This document shows, one piece after another, positions 18,148 to 26,813 of a DNA stretch of 64,000 nt (its first letter is position 1; every line of letters begins with the position of its first letter). Made by a program: the position numbers and the translations under genes. Location of the stretch: positions 558,001-622,000 of the forward strand of contig NZ_LT859959.1 of the NCBI RefSeq assembly GCF_900176205.1. The letters run 5' to 3'. Origin of the DNA: Bradyrhizobium sp. ORS 285 (GTDB lineage: Bacteria > Pseudomonadota > Alphaproteobacteria > Rhizobiales > Xanthobacteraceae). The notes below the pieces were generated by a model. The model searched no databases. It saw only the letters and a program-made list of their open reading frames with translations, and had not been told where the DNA came from.

Positions 18148-20241
18148 TCAGGCCGCGCGGATCTTGCTGAGGAAATCCGTGACCTGATGGCCGAGGCTCC
18201 TGCTCTGGTGCTCCAGCGTCTCCGAAGCCTGCCGGACGTTCTCCGCCGCGGCCGCGGCCGCGTCGGCATCCGATTTCACCCCGGTGATGTTGTCGGAGAC
18301 GTTCTTGGTGCCATCGGCCGCGAACTGGGTGCTGCGCGAAATCTCCTGTGTGGCGCTGCCTTGCTGCTGCACGGCAGCGGCGATGGCAGTGGCGACCTCG
18401 TTGACCTCGCCGATGATGCCGCCGATGCGCTGAATGGCGTCGATCGCATCATTGGCGACGCGCTGGATGTCGGCGATCTGCTCGGAGATCTCATCAGTTG
18501 CCTTCGCCGTCTGGCTCGCCAGCGTCTTGACCTCGGAGGCGACCACCGCAAAGCCCTTGCCGGCTTCGCCTGCGCGGGCCGCCTCGATCGTCGCGTTCAG
18601 CGCTAAGAGGTTGGTCTGCGAGGCGATGCTGTTGATCAGGCCGACGACCTCGCCGATCCGGTTGGCCGATTGCGATAGGCCCTGAACGGTGCCGTCGGTC
18701 ATGCGCGCCTGCTCGACGGCACGGCTGGCGATCCCTGCGGCGTGCGCGGCCTGCTTGCTGATGTCGGCGATCGAAGCATTCAACTCCTCCGCGGCGGAGG
18801 CGACCGTCTGCACGCTCATCGAGGCATCGTTCGACGCCTTCGAGGCCTCTTCGGCGCGCGCGTTGGTCTGGCGCGACACGTTGGTCAGGCCCGCCGACGT
18901 CGCCTGCATACCGGTCGAGGCTTGGCCGAGCTGCTCCAGCGATTGTCGCACCAGTTCCTCGAACTCGGCAACATGCACCTCGATCGCGCGCTGGCGCGCC
19001 GCGGTGGCGGCATTGCGTTCGCGCTCCTGCGCCTCGATCGCGAGCTTGTCCTGGGCCTGCTGCTTGAACGTCTCCAGCGCATTGGCCAGCGCACCGATCT
19101 CGTCCTGCCGCTGCGTGTAGCCGGTGTCGACGCCGAGATCTCCGCCAGCGACCGCGAGCATGGCATCGCGCATCCGGCGCAGCGGCCGAATGACGCGGCC
19201 GTTCACCGCGGCGATGGCCGCGCCGCCCGCCACGATCGCCACGAGCAGCAGCGCGAGCTGCAGGATCAGCGCCTCCATCGCAGCGCCCTGTTGGGCGCCG
19301 GAATGGTCTCGCGCCGCATCGAGCGCCGCCTCAGCCAGCGCGACCGCGCTGGTCATCTTGTTCACCGAAAACGGACTCCATTGAAAGGAAGTCAGCTCGG
19401 GTTTCTCGCCTTTTTGCAGGGCTGCAATCAGACGCTCACGCGTCCCGGTGTATTCGGCCGTGAAATAGGCCTTCTCGGTGTTGGCCATCGCCGCCGATAG
19501 CGCGGGCGGCAGCTCGAGACCGGAGGTTGCGAGCTGAACAGCCTTCCAGCCGGTCTCGATGCCGCCGACGAGCTTGTTGTAGGAGAGCACCGCCTCCGGT
19601 GACACCTTGCCCGCGGCCAGCCCGTTGCTGATCACGAGCGACGCCTCGCCCGCGGTGTTGCGCATCAGCCAGGCCATCTGCTTGATCATCAGCAGCTGAT
19701 CGACGGTTGCACTCTGATGGCTGACGCTGGCAGCCACATTCGCCGCGATCTTGTCGAGCAGGACCAGCAGCGCGTCGAACGTCTCGCCATACTCCTTTGC
19801 CAGGCCGGCCCGGCGCGCTGCCTTCGGCTTGACGATCTCGGTCCAGAATTCTGCATGCTGCGCGGTCAGCGTCTTGTTCAGACGCGCGAGGTCGGACACC
19901 AGGCTCGAAGCTTGCTGGAAGCTCATGCTCTGGAGCAGCTCCAGGCCGCGGTTTAACGCGGGCACGTAGATCTCTCGGCCCGCGCGGAGGAACTTCTCGG
20001 TGTCGGCATCCATGGCCTGGTCCGCGTTCAGCACGCGGACCGTGGTCGAGCGATCGCTGCGCATGCTGTTCATGGCTTTGAACAAGACAGCCGAGAGGTC
20101 GACGACGCGCGCGATCTGCTGTGCGGACTGCAGCCTGGTCCAGGAGCTCCAGGCGTTGAGCGAAAACAGCATGAGCACGGCAAGCGCGGCCGTGATGATC
20201 ACCGTTTTCAGCAGCGAGGAAATGGTCAGGTGGTTGAGCAT
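18148..20241 (-). CDS. Methyl-accepting chemotaxis protein, second of a tandem pair
   Basis: 697 residues from the ATG at 20241, the position equivalent to its paralogue; the frame is open to 20349. The layout is the same as the downstream gene: transmembrane helix, helical sensor region, second helix (about 316-338), HAMP and signalling hairpin. The sensor halves are alignable but diverged (for example RSDRSTT and IKQxAWLxRxxAGEAS are kept), whereas the cytoplasmic halves differ at only scattered positions. This gene lies 74 bases upstream of its copy in the same orientation. Confidence 0.94.
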   Translation of the reverse strand: MLNHLTISSLLKTVIITAALAVLMLFSLNAWSSWTRLQSAQQIARVVDLSAVLFKAMNSMRSDRSTTVRVLNADQAMDADTEKFLRAGREIYVPALNRGLELLQSMSFQQASSLVSDLARLNKTLTAQHAEFWTEIVKPKAARRAGLAKEYGETFDALLVLLDKIAANVAASVSHQSATVDQLLMIKQMAWLMRNTAGEASLVISNGLAAGKVSPEAVLSYNKLVGGIETGWKAVQLATSGLELPPALSAAMANTEKAYFTAEYTGTRERLIAALQKGEKPELTSFQWSPFSVNKMTSAVALAEAALDAARDHSGAQQGAAMEALILQLALLLVAIVAGGAAIAAVNGRVIRPLRRMRDAMLAVAGGDLGVDTGYTQRQDEIGALANALETFKQQAQDKLAIEAQERERNAATAARQRAIEVHVAEFEELVRQSLEQLGQASTGMQATSAGLTNVSRQTNARAEEASKASNDASMSVQTVASAAEELNASIADISKQAAHAAGIASRAVEQARMTDGTVQGLSQSANRIGEVVGLINSIASQTNLLALNATIEAARAGEAGKGFAVVASEVKTLASQTAKATDEISEQIADIQRVANDAIDAIQRIGGIIGEVNEVATAIAAAVQQQGSATQEISRSTQFAADGTKNVSDNITGVKSDADAAAAAAENVRQASETLEHQSRSLGHQVTDFLSKIRAA

Positions 20242-20364
20242 CGTGGTGGTCTCTCGGATCCTGGAATCCCTTGGATTTTTCCATCCAGCGGTAAAGATTC
20301 GGGTTCCTCGTTGAGCCGTAGAATTACGGATGATCGCACCATCCCTCAACGCAGTTCCGGACCG

Positions 20365-20389
20365 GGAACCAACGCCTGCCGGGCGGGTT
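20365..20389 (+). promoter_or_regulatory. EcfG-type promoter candidate for the 51-residue membrane protein
   Basis: GGAAC at 20365-20369, 16 bases, then GGTT at 20386-20389. Only the first -10 base deviates from CGTT. The predicted leader is about 38 bases. The identical GGAAC-N16-GGTT arrangement occurs before the CsbD-like gene. Confidence 0.5.
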
Positions 20390-20433
20390 AGGTCGCCAGC
20401 CAGCGCAGTCCATGTTTCCAGAGGGGTTCCGCC

Positions 20434-20589
20434 ATGATCGTCAGTGCTCTCGTCACCTTCCTCGTCGTCATCCTGATCCTCTATCTGATCAATCTGTTGC
20501 CGCTGGATGGCCGGGCCAAGCAGATCTGTCGGGTGATCGTGATCGTGCTCGGCGTGATCTCGCTGCTGAAATACATCGCGGTGGTGTAG
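20434..20589 (+). CDS. 51-residue Thivi_2564-type membrane protein
   Basis: The ATG at 20434 follows AGAGGGG. The 51-residue product has two hydrophobic helices ([19 protein letters not shown] and [20 protein letters not shown]) joined by the short polar LDGRAKQ. Length, spacing and the INxLPLD junction resemble the small Thivi_2564 family of membrane proteins, whose function is unknown. A terminator shared with glcB follows. An upstream EcfG-like promoter suggests stress induction. Confidence 0.78.
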   Translation: MIVSALVTFLVVILILYLINLLPLDGRAKQICRVIVIVLGVISLLKYIAVV

Positions 20590-20619
20590 TCGGGTTTCAT
20601 GTTACCTCCTTCAGACTAA

Positions 20620-20648
20620 AAAAGCCCCGGCGGTTGGCCGGGGCTTTT
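20620..20648. terminator. Bidirectional terminator between the small membrane gene and glcB
   Basis: A perfect 12-bp stem (20620-20631 with 20637-20648) has a GGTTG loop, A-rich on one side and T-rich on the other. It serves two convergent genes. Confidence 0.88.
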
Positions 20649-20653
20649 CGTCG

Positions 20654-22816
20654 TCAGGCCTTTGCTTTCGCTTCGCGCCGCCGCGCGGTGAGGATGTATT
20701 CGGTGTAGCCGTTCGGCTGGGTGCGACCTTCGAACACCAGGTCGCAGGCCGCCTTGAACGCCACGCCGTCGAATGACGGCGCCATTGGCTGGTACAGCGG
20801 ATCGCCGGCGTTCTGCTTGTCGACGACCACGGCCATGCGCTTCAGCGAGTCCATTACCTGGTCCTTGCTGACAACGCCATGATGCAGCCAGTTGGCGAGA
20901 TGCTGGCTGGAGATGCGCAACGTCGCGCGGTCTTCCATCAGACCGACATCGTGAATGTCCGGCACCTTCGAGCAGCCGACGCCCTGGTCGATCCAGCGCA
21001 CGACATAGCCGAGGATGCCCTGGCAGTTGTTGTCGATCTCCTGGCGGACGTCGTCGGGCGCCCAGTTGGAGTTCGACACGGGGATGGTGAGGATGTCGCC
21101 GAGCTTGGCGCGCGGGCCGCCTTTGGTGAGCTCGTCCTGGCGAGCCTTCACGTTGACCTGGTGATAGTGCAGGGCGTGCAGGGTCGCCGCCGTCGGCGAC
21201 GGCACCCAGGCGGTGGTGGCGCCAGCCTGCGGGTGGCCGATCTTCTGCGCCAGCATGTCGGCCATCTTGTCCGGCGCCGCCCACATGCCTTTGCCGATCT
21301 GGGCGTGGCCGGGGAGGCCGTCGATCAGGCCCATGTCGACGTTCCAGTCTTCGTACGCCTTGATCCAGGGCTGCGCCTTCATCTCGTTCTTGCGGATCAT
21401 CGGGCCCGCTTCCATCGAGGTGTGGATCTCGTCACCGGTGCGGTCGAGGAAGCCGGTGTTGATGAAGACGATGCGCTTGGACGCCTGCTGGATGCAGGCC
21501 TTGAGGTTGACCGTGGTGCGGCGCTCCTCGTCCATGATGCCGACCTTCATGGAATTCTCCGGCAGGCCGAGCAGCTTCTCGACGCGGGCGAACAGTTCGA
21601 CCGTGAGCGCGACCTCATCCGGGCCGTGCATCTTCGGCTTGACGATGTAGATCGAGCCGGTGCGGCTGTTCTTGACCTTGGAGCCGCCCTTGAGGTCGTG
21701 GATCGCGAGCAGGCCGGTGACTGCGGCATCGAGGATGCCTTCCGGAATTTCCTCGCCATCCGCGCCGAGCACGGCGTCGGTGAACATGTGGTGTCCGCAA
21801 TTGCGGATCAGCAGCAGGCTGCGGCCGTGCAGCGTGAGCGTGCCGCCTGACGGCGTCGTGTAGCTGCGGTCGCTGTTCAGCGCACGCGTGAGCGTCTTGC
21901 CGCCCTTCTCGAAATCCGCCGACAGCGTGCCGTTCATCAGGCCGAGCGTGTTGCGATACACCAGCACCTTGTCCTCGGCGTCGACGGCGGCGACCGAGTC
22001 CTCCATGTCGAGGATGGTCGAGACCGCGGCTTCGAGGATCATGTCGGACACGCCGGCCGCATCGTCCTTGCCAATGACGTGGCTGCGGTCGATCACGACC
22101 TCGATGTGCAGGCCGTTGTTGGCGAGCAGGATGACCGACGGTGCATCGGCAGAGCCTTGGTAGCCGGCGAACTGTGCGGCGTCCTTCAGCGCGGTGGCGT
22201 TGCCGCTCTTCAGCTTGGCCGAAAGTTGCCCGGCGATGACGCTGTAGGCGGTGACGTCGGTGTGGCTGCCGGTGGCGAGCGGCGCGGCGGCGTCGAGGAA
22301 GGCCTTGGCCTTGGCGATCACCTTGTCGCCCCTGGCCTTGTTGTAGCCCTTACCGCCTTCGCTCGGATCATGCGGGATGGCGTCGGTGCCGTAGAACGCG
22401 TCGTACAGCGAGCCCCAGCGCGCATTGGCGGCGTTCAGCGCATAGCGGGCATTGGTCAGCGGCACCACCAGCTGCGGGCCGCAGATCTTGCCGATCTCCT
22501 CGTCGACATTGGCCGTCTCGACCTTGTGGGTCGCGGGCTCGGGCAGCAGATAGCCGATCTCCTTCAGGAACGCCGTGTAGGCGCCGAGGTCGAACGCCTT
22601 GCCCTTGTTGGCGAGGTGCCATGCGTCGATCTTGTCCTGCAGGGCGTCGCGGAATTTGAGCAGCTCGCGATTGCGGGGCGCAAGATCCTTCAGGATCGCG
22701 GCCAGCCCGGCCCAGAACGCGTCCGGATCAATTCCCGTCTTGGGCGCCGCCTCCTTGGCGATGAAGTCGAACAGAACCGGGGCGATCTTCAGTCCATGGG
22801 CGTCGATACGGGTCAT
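20654..22816 (-). CDS. glcB: Malate synthase G
   Basis: 720 residues from the ATG at 22816 ([13 protein letters not shown]), the normal length of the G isoform; the frame runs on upstream without homology. Characteristic segments are [67 protein letters not shown] and the C-terminal [14 protein letters not shown]. It condenses glyoxylate with acetyl-CoA to malate, completing the glyoxylate shunt or glycolate use. No isocitrate lyase gene is in the window. Confidence 0.97.
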   Translation of the reverse strand: MTRIDAHGLKIAPVLFDFIAKEAAPKTGIDPDAFWAGLAAILKDLAPRNRELLKFRDALQDKIDAWHLANKGKAFDLGAYTAFLKEIGYLLPEPATHKVETANVDEEIGKICGPQLVVPLTNARYALNAANARWGSLYDAFYGTDAIPHDPSEGGKGYNKARGDKVIAKAKAFLDAAAPLATGSHTDVTAYSVIAGQLSAKLKSGNATALKDAAQFAGYQGSADAPSVILLANNGLHIEVVIDRSHVIGKDDAAGVSDMILEAAVSTILDMEDSVAAVDAEDKVLVYRNTLGLMNGTLSADFEKGGKTLTRALNSDRSYTTPSGGTLTLHGRSLLLIRNCGHHMFTDAVLGADGEEIPEGILDAAVTGLLAIHDLKGGSKVKNSRTGSIYIVKPKMHGPDEVALTVELFARVEKLLGLPENSMKVGIMDEERRTTVNLKACIQQASKRIVFINTGFLDRTGDEIHTSMEAGPMIRKNEMKAQPWIKAYEDWNVDMGLIDGLPGHAQIGKGMWAAPDKMADMLAQKIGHPQAGATTAWVPSPTAATLHALHYHQVNVKARQDELTKGGPRAKLGDILTIPVSNSNWAPDDVRQEIDNNCQGILGYVVRWIDQGVGCSKVPDIHDVGLMEDRATLRISSQHLANWLHHGVVSKDQVMDSLKRMAVVVDKQNAGDPLYQPMAPSFDGVAFKAACDLVFEGRTQPNGYTEYILTARRREAKAKA

Positions 22817-23038
22817 GATGAGACGTTTCTCTCGGGTCAAAGCGACGTTGCGCGTGTCTTGGGCATGCTGAAATGGCCGCCTGCGACGGGCGGCGCGTGC
22901 AGTGCATTTAACGCCAAAGCGGGGGCCACGGAAGGGGGGAGGGGTATGGCAGATGGTCGGGGAGGGGCGGGCGGTTCCGAGATCGGAGGTAGAGGGCCCG
23001 ATCCAGTGAAAGCCCGGGGCATTTGCTCCAGTCTCTGC

Positions 23039-23123
23039 CGTCATTGCGAGGAGCGAAGCGATGAAGCAATCCAGACTGCCGCCGCGGCGACAGCCTGGAT
23101 TGCTTCGCTTCGCTCGCAATGAC
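23039..23123. repeat. REP-like palindrome (CATTGCGAGGAGCGAAGCG type)
   Basis: The arm at 23039-23074 (starting CGTCATTGCGAGGAGCGAAG) is the imperfect reverse complement of 23094-23123 (ending CGCTCGCAATGACG). The same sequence recurs as a single arm at about 49386-49422. From memory this family is abundant in Bradyrhizobium and Rhodopseudomonas intergenic DNA. Confidence 0.8.
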
Positions 23124-23219
23124 GCCTGAGGGTGCATCTCGCCGCCCGTTTGAATTCCGCATTTGCAGACAACACCTGTCGGCCTCGCGACGCCCATTCG
23201 CGTCCGAGCTTTGCCATTC

Positions 23220-23740
23220 ACCGCCCCTCGATCACGAGAGGCGCAGGGAAGGCCGGGTGCAGGCTGCACCCATGGCCCGCCTGCAGAAAAAAAGCAGGCG
23301 GCAGTCACCACAGGTACGAGCCGGACATCCGGCCTTCCCTGCGCGATGGCTTTAACGGTTGCTCCGTGGTCTCCCCGGTGCCCGGCTTGTGGTCACCGTT
23401 GCCCGCGCGACGCGTTGGCGTCGTCGCCGGCGTGGCATCAGCGTCGGGATGCCAGAACCCCACGGCTTGGCCGTGCGCCTTGGGACTGTCCGCCAGCATG
23501 ATCACCCACGCCGCAGCCCAAGACGCCCACCGCATCCCGCACCCGACGTCCGTGACGGTCGCGAAACGTCCCTCGTGTGGGACGGGATGGGCAGAGATAT
23601 ACCTGATTTCTGAAAAAAAGAAACAAGAATATTTATGCGTAGGGGACTGGACAGGGCAAATCAGGTTGATGCGTCAGCCGAATTCTGGCTCTGCCCGCAG
23701 CGAATTTGGGAAGCGTGCGCAGCCATCTGGGCGCGACTCG
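23220..23740. repeat. Dispersed, decayed intergenic segment
   Basis: The stretch contains GGAAGGCCGGGTGCAGG and GACATCCGGCCTTCCCTGCGC arms around an A-rich loop with a GCCTGCAGAAAAAAAGCAGGC hairpin. Further on come a segment around GACGGTCGCGAAACGTCCCT, a terminator-like A run near 23610 and AT-rich DNA. I recall similar arrangements recurring in Bradyrhizobium genomes. This rests on recollection, with no second copy in this window. Confidence 0.35.
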
Positions 23741-23757
23741 GTTAGTTGAGATGGATG

Positions 23758-23913
23758 TGCCTCAAACAAGCTTCACGGAGTATGGATCCCGGATCGGCGC
23801 CCGACAACGCTTCGCGTTGCCGGGCTTGTCCGGGACGACACCGGTTGTGTGACTGCGCTGGTGCCGCAACCTCGGTGTCGTCCCGGCCTCCGCGCCGGGA
23901 CCCATACTCCGCG
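23758..23913. repeat. CGGAGTATGGATCCCGG palindromic element, copy 1
   Basis: The outer arms 23776-23792 and 23895-23911 are inverted repeats with one mismatch. Bases 23758-23844, including the flank GCCTCAAACA, match in reverse orientation the element at 41620-41702. The inner part carries GTCCGGGACGACACC and GGTGTCGTCCCGG inverted arms. Confidence 0.8.
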
Positions 23914-24087
23914 GCGGCTGTGCTGAAACTCGGTGCCATTCCGGCATCAGGCCGGCGATAGCTTGTCAGACTGACTGCGCAAAGGCACGTCGTTGTTCGC
24001 GATAGCTGCTGCTCCCTGGCTGCCCGACGCCTCTCCCCTTCATGGTCGTCACATGCTAGCTTCCCAGCAACGATCGGATGCTCGTCG

Positions 24088-24690
24088 ATGCAGATTGTCG
24101 CCCATGACCGTGCAGGCCGGATGTCAGCCTCGGAGTTCCGCAGCTTCCAGGCGCGGCGACCGGATCATGAGCGCTGGGAGCTGGTCGGGGGTGTGGCCAT
24201 GATGATGACCCCGCCGACCATCGCGCATAACCAGATCGCCAGCAATCTCGAACGCCTGCTCAACGATGCGCTGGCGCGGCACGCCCCCGCGTGGCTGGCC
24301 GTGCAACGGCCGGGGCTCGATCTCGGCACCGGTGATTTCAGGCCTGAGCCGGACGTCGGCGGGATCGATGCCGAGTATGATCCCGGTCAGCGTTTCGTCG
24401 ACAGGGCTTATCTGCTCGCCGAGGTGATCTCCGACACCGACGAGGTGATCGTGCCCGGCACCGACCGGCGCTGGATCGAGGTCAAGCGCGAGCTGTATCG
24501 CGCGCATCCGCATTGTCTCGCCGTGCTCGTCATCGCCCAGGACCGGATGGGGGTCTCCCTCGACCTCCGCAGCGAAGGCGGATGGACGTCGACCACGCTC
24601 GACGCCGCGGATGACCTGTCGTTGCCGGGATTTGGTCTGACCTGTCGCGTCACCGATCTCTACGAACGAACGCCCGTGTCGCGCAACTAG
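24088..24690 (+). CDS. Uma2 (DUF820) family putative restriction-endonuclease-fold protein
   Basis: 200 residues. The order WELVGGVAMMMTPPTIAHNQI, then FRPEPDV, then LLAEVISDTDE and IEVKRELY fits the Uma2/DUF820 family, with a PD-(D/E)XK-like core in which the Asp, Glu and Lys are kept (PDV, EVIS, VKR). Family members are very numerous in cyanobacteria and actinobacteria and have no settled function. The ATG at 24088 lacks a clear ribosome-binding site; an ATG at 24121 (MSASEFRSF) is an alternative. There are no obvious operon partners. Confidence 0.78.
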   Translation: MQIVAHDRAGRMSASEFRSFQARRPDHERWELVGGVAMMMTPPTIAHNQIASNLERLLNDALARHAPAWLAVQRPGLDLGTGDFRPEPDVGGIDAEYDPGQRFVDRAYLLAEVISDTDEVIVPGTDRRWIEVKRELYRAHPHCLAVLVIAQDRMGVSLDLRSEGGWTSTTLDAADDLSLPGFGLTCRVTDLYERTPVSRN

Positions 24691-24742
24691 GTCGTAGACT
24701 TGCGCCCTGTCGCTAGAATCCCACAAGGGGAGAGGAGCAGTC

Positions 24743-25190
24743 ATGGGCAGCGCGCTTGTATTTGACGTCTGGACTCCGCACGAATGTGGATGATTCAACG
24801 CGGCATGAGCTGACTGGACGAGTGGAAACGGCGCGCTAGGCCCAGGCCAAGCTGCTCGCGGGGGGCTCGCTCGTCGTCGCTGGCCGGGATCGCGTCAGCG
24901 CTTAGTCGCTTCGCGGTGACGTGCTCGCGCCGACGGCGGACGCCACGGATCGACGGCTGCTCATCGACCGCTGGGAGGATGGCGACATCCTTCGTCATCA
25001 TCACTTCAAAGCCTCATTGGAGGATCCCACGCGGTTCTTGGACGTCAGCTCCGATCACTATGGTCCTTGCGTCTGGGAACTCGCGGTGCAGGGGCATGAG
25101 CGCCAAGCCTGGATTGCCGATGTCCTGGCGAACAAATCCGGTCCCAATATCGTTTCCTATTTGCAGAAAGGACTGAACGCCGAACTTTAA
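24743..25190 (+). pseudogene. Decayed ORF of unknown family
   Basis: An ATG at 24743 with a strong GGGGAGAGGAG site opens only 16 codons (MGSALVFDVWTPHECG). A different frame then reads protein-like sequence to 25190, interrupted by TAG codons at 24837 and 24903. The last 89 codons (from a GTG at 24921) are uninterrupted: LLIDRWEDGDILRHHHFKASLEDPTRFL, YGPCVWELAVQGHERQAWI. The tail alone could still be a small hypothetical gene. I do not recognise the family. The two in-frame stops plus a frameshift suggest a broken longer gene. Confidence 0.45.
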
Positions 25191-25299
25191 GGCCGCTGTC
25201 GCTGATCGCGCTTGAGCGATCTTGGACGGCGGGCACGCGCCGCCTTCGGCGCCGCCTTGCGCACCCTGCGGATCTTGCGTGTCCCGCGAGCGTCGCGCG

Positions 25300-26073
25300 C
25301 TACAACGCGCCCGACGTCACCAGGCCAAATTTCAGCCATGCCGAGGGCGGCACGTCGGTCGGGCGTTTGCGGTCGGCCCAATTGCGATCGACGATGTCCA
25401 GGATTCCTGGGTCGATGCCCATCTCGCGCAGATAGAGTCGAGCCTGCCCACTGTAATAGGTGGTCAGGCCAGCGCGGTGCTCGGCGGAGACATTGGGCGC
25501 GAGCCGGTTGCGGATCTCCGTGCCGACCAGTTCGACACTCGCGTCGGGCGGCAGGCTGCGGTGGACGCCGCCGGCCAGCATCAGAAAGCAGGACATCTCG
25601 CAGAGCATCCGCGAGGCATCGAGCGTGGCGTCGAAGGGGCCGCCCGCGCGCTTCAGCGCCAAGCAATCGGTTTTCGGCTTGTCGCGGCAGGCCTCCACCT
25701 GCGTGCGGCCGACGCCGGCATCGATGCCGCGGCTGCGCAGGATGCGACCCATGCTGACGGCGACGTCGAGATCGGCGTCTCCGCGAGAGTGGATGATCAC
25801 GGGAAGCTTGCGGCCGGACTGGCGGTCGAGGATCGCGATCAGGCGCTTGAACGTGTCGAACCGGATCGTGCCTTCGGCCGCGATCCAGTCGGCGCAGCCC
25901 GGACCGCAGGCGTCGCGCGGACCATGCGCAACGTAGAAGATCATCGCATCAGGCAGCGCGCCGAATTCGGCGATCGGCGCCGGTGGCGTGGTTGACGGCT
26001 GAGCTTTTGACGGACTCGCGATGACCATCGTCATCGCGACAATCAACATTGTTCGAAACGGTCGCGCGGCCAT
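25300..26073 (-). CDS. Exported ClpP/crotonase-like periplasmic protein (COG3904-like)
   Basis: 257 residues from the ATG at 26073, which has GGGGGAAGG upstream. A signal peptide covers about 1-25 (MLIVAMTMVIASPSKAQ). The mature part resembles predicted periplasmic proteins with a ClpP-like fold: ACGPGCADWIAAEGTIRFDT, LPVIIHSRGDADLDVAVSMGRILRSRGIDAGVG, a cysteine pair region and CEMSCFLMLAGGVHR, where ClpP relatives have a Ser/Ala nucleophile loop. Catalysis is not assured, as the G-rich oxyanion loop is altered. It is followed by no clear operon partner. Confidence 0.7.
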   Translation of the reverse strand: MAARPFRTMLIVAMTMVIASPSKAQPSTTPPAPIAEFGALPDAMIFYVAHGPRDACGPGCADWIAAEGTIRFDTFKRLIAILDRQSGRKLPVIIHSRGDADLDVAVSMGRILRSRGIDAGVGRTQVEACRDKPKTDCLALKRAGGPFDATLDASRMLCEMSCFLMLAGGVHRSLPPDASVELVGTEIRNRLAPNVSAEHRAGLTTYYSGQARLYLREMGIDPGILDIVDRNWADRKRPTDVPPSAWLKFGLVTSGAL

Positions 26074-26219
26074 CGGCCTTCCCCCAGCATCCCCGCCGCG
26101 ATTGTCGTCGCGGGGGTGTGGTTGTGCAAGGGGTGACGTGCACGTGCTTGAGGAAGGCGGGACTGCAATTGGCGAACGACATTCTTTGTCGCCCGCCACT
26201 GCCGTCCGCTTCAACGATC

Positions 26220-26588
26220 TTACTGATACCGTCCGTTGGCGCGGGCGTTGTCGTACCTCACGCGGGCGCGCTGCTCGGGGGTGACGCAGGTGGTGTCGCC
26301 GTCATAGGCCTCGCGCCAGACGTAGCCCTGGCGGCAGGTCCTGCTGCCATAGGTGCGGTCGGTGGCGCTGACGCGGTTGCCGGCCTGGCGGTTGTCGAGC
26401 GCGGCGCGGGCGCGCTGGTCCGGCGTCACGCAAGTGTGGTCGCCGGGATAGGCCTCGCGCCAGACATAGCCGACCCGGCAGGTGTCGGGGCCGTAGGCGC
26501 CGCCGGCCTGGGCCTGCGACATCGCGCCGAGGCCGGAGATGATCAAGGTGAGAGCGAAGCCGATGGTGGTGAGGGTAGAGCGCGACAT
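26220..26588 (-). CDS. Small secreted protein with two Cys-containing repeats
   Basis: 122 residues with a signal peptide (about 1-28, ending SQAQA). The mature part is two tandem copies of a motif of about 40 residues: a Cys, GYVWREAY, GD-T/H-TCVTP-QRAR and a DN-A-NR end. The second copy ends four residues before the stop. Each copy has two cysteines, likely one disulfide. The motif, C-x-x-GYVWREA...CVTP, recurs in exported proteins of Bradyrhizobium and some actinobacteria as I recall, with no known function. It is divergent from the bicupin gene. Confidence 0.75.
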   Translation of the reverse strand: MSRSTLTTIGFALTLIISGLGAMSQAQAGGAYGPDTCRVGYVWREAYPGDHTCVTPDQRARAALDNRQAGNRVSATDRTYGSRTCRQGYVWREAYDGDTTCVTPEQRARVRYDNARANGRYQ

Positions 26589-26761
26589 GATGGTCTCCGT
26601 GGGTGTGAGATATGACAGCTGACGATGGGTGGCTGGTCGGCCGAAGACGGATTTTTTGTCCCCGCTGCGCGGCTTGTTCGCCCGCTGGCGATAGGTGCAT
26701 GTCTAGACGGCGCGGCTTATGGCAACCGTGACGCCGGTCACGCAAATGCGGCCTGACGCGA

Positions 26762-26786
26762 GGAACGCCGAACGGCGCGCGAGGTT
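26762..26786 (+). promoter_or_regulatory. EcfG-type promoter candidate for the bicupin gene
   Basis: GGAAC at 26762-26766, 16 bases, then GGTT at 26783-26786, the same variant seen at 20365 and 53391. The predicted leader to the ATG at 26814 would be only about 20 bases, and the sequence is GC-rich, so chance is possible. Confidence 0.38.
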
Positions 26787-26813
26787 GAGGCCCGGCCGCA
26801 ATCGGAGACGGTC

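Larger units (their letters stand above)
22817..24087. other. 1.27 kb repeat-rich intergenic region without convincing genes
   Basis: No frame here has a ribosome-binding site plus protein-like composition on either strand; open frames up to about 347 codons entering from glcB are antisense shadows. The region holds a REP-like palindrome (23039-23123), a decayed segment (about 23220-23740) and a large palindromic element (23758-23913). Composition between 23590 and 23650 is notably A-rich compared with the surrounding DNA. Confidence 0.65.

Noticed and set aside
23132..23749. Open frames of 60-205 codons in the 23 kb gap
   Set aside because: They run through palindromic repeats and decayed DNA, lack ribosome-binding sites and show no protein motif.
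22817..24087. Possible prophage or genomic island boundary
   Set aside because: No integrase, tRNA gene, direct repeats of att type or phage genes are present in the window.
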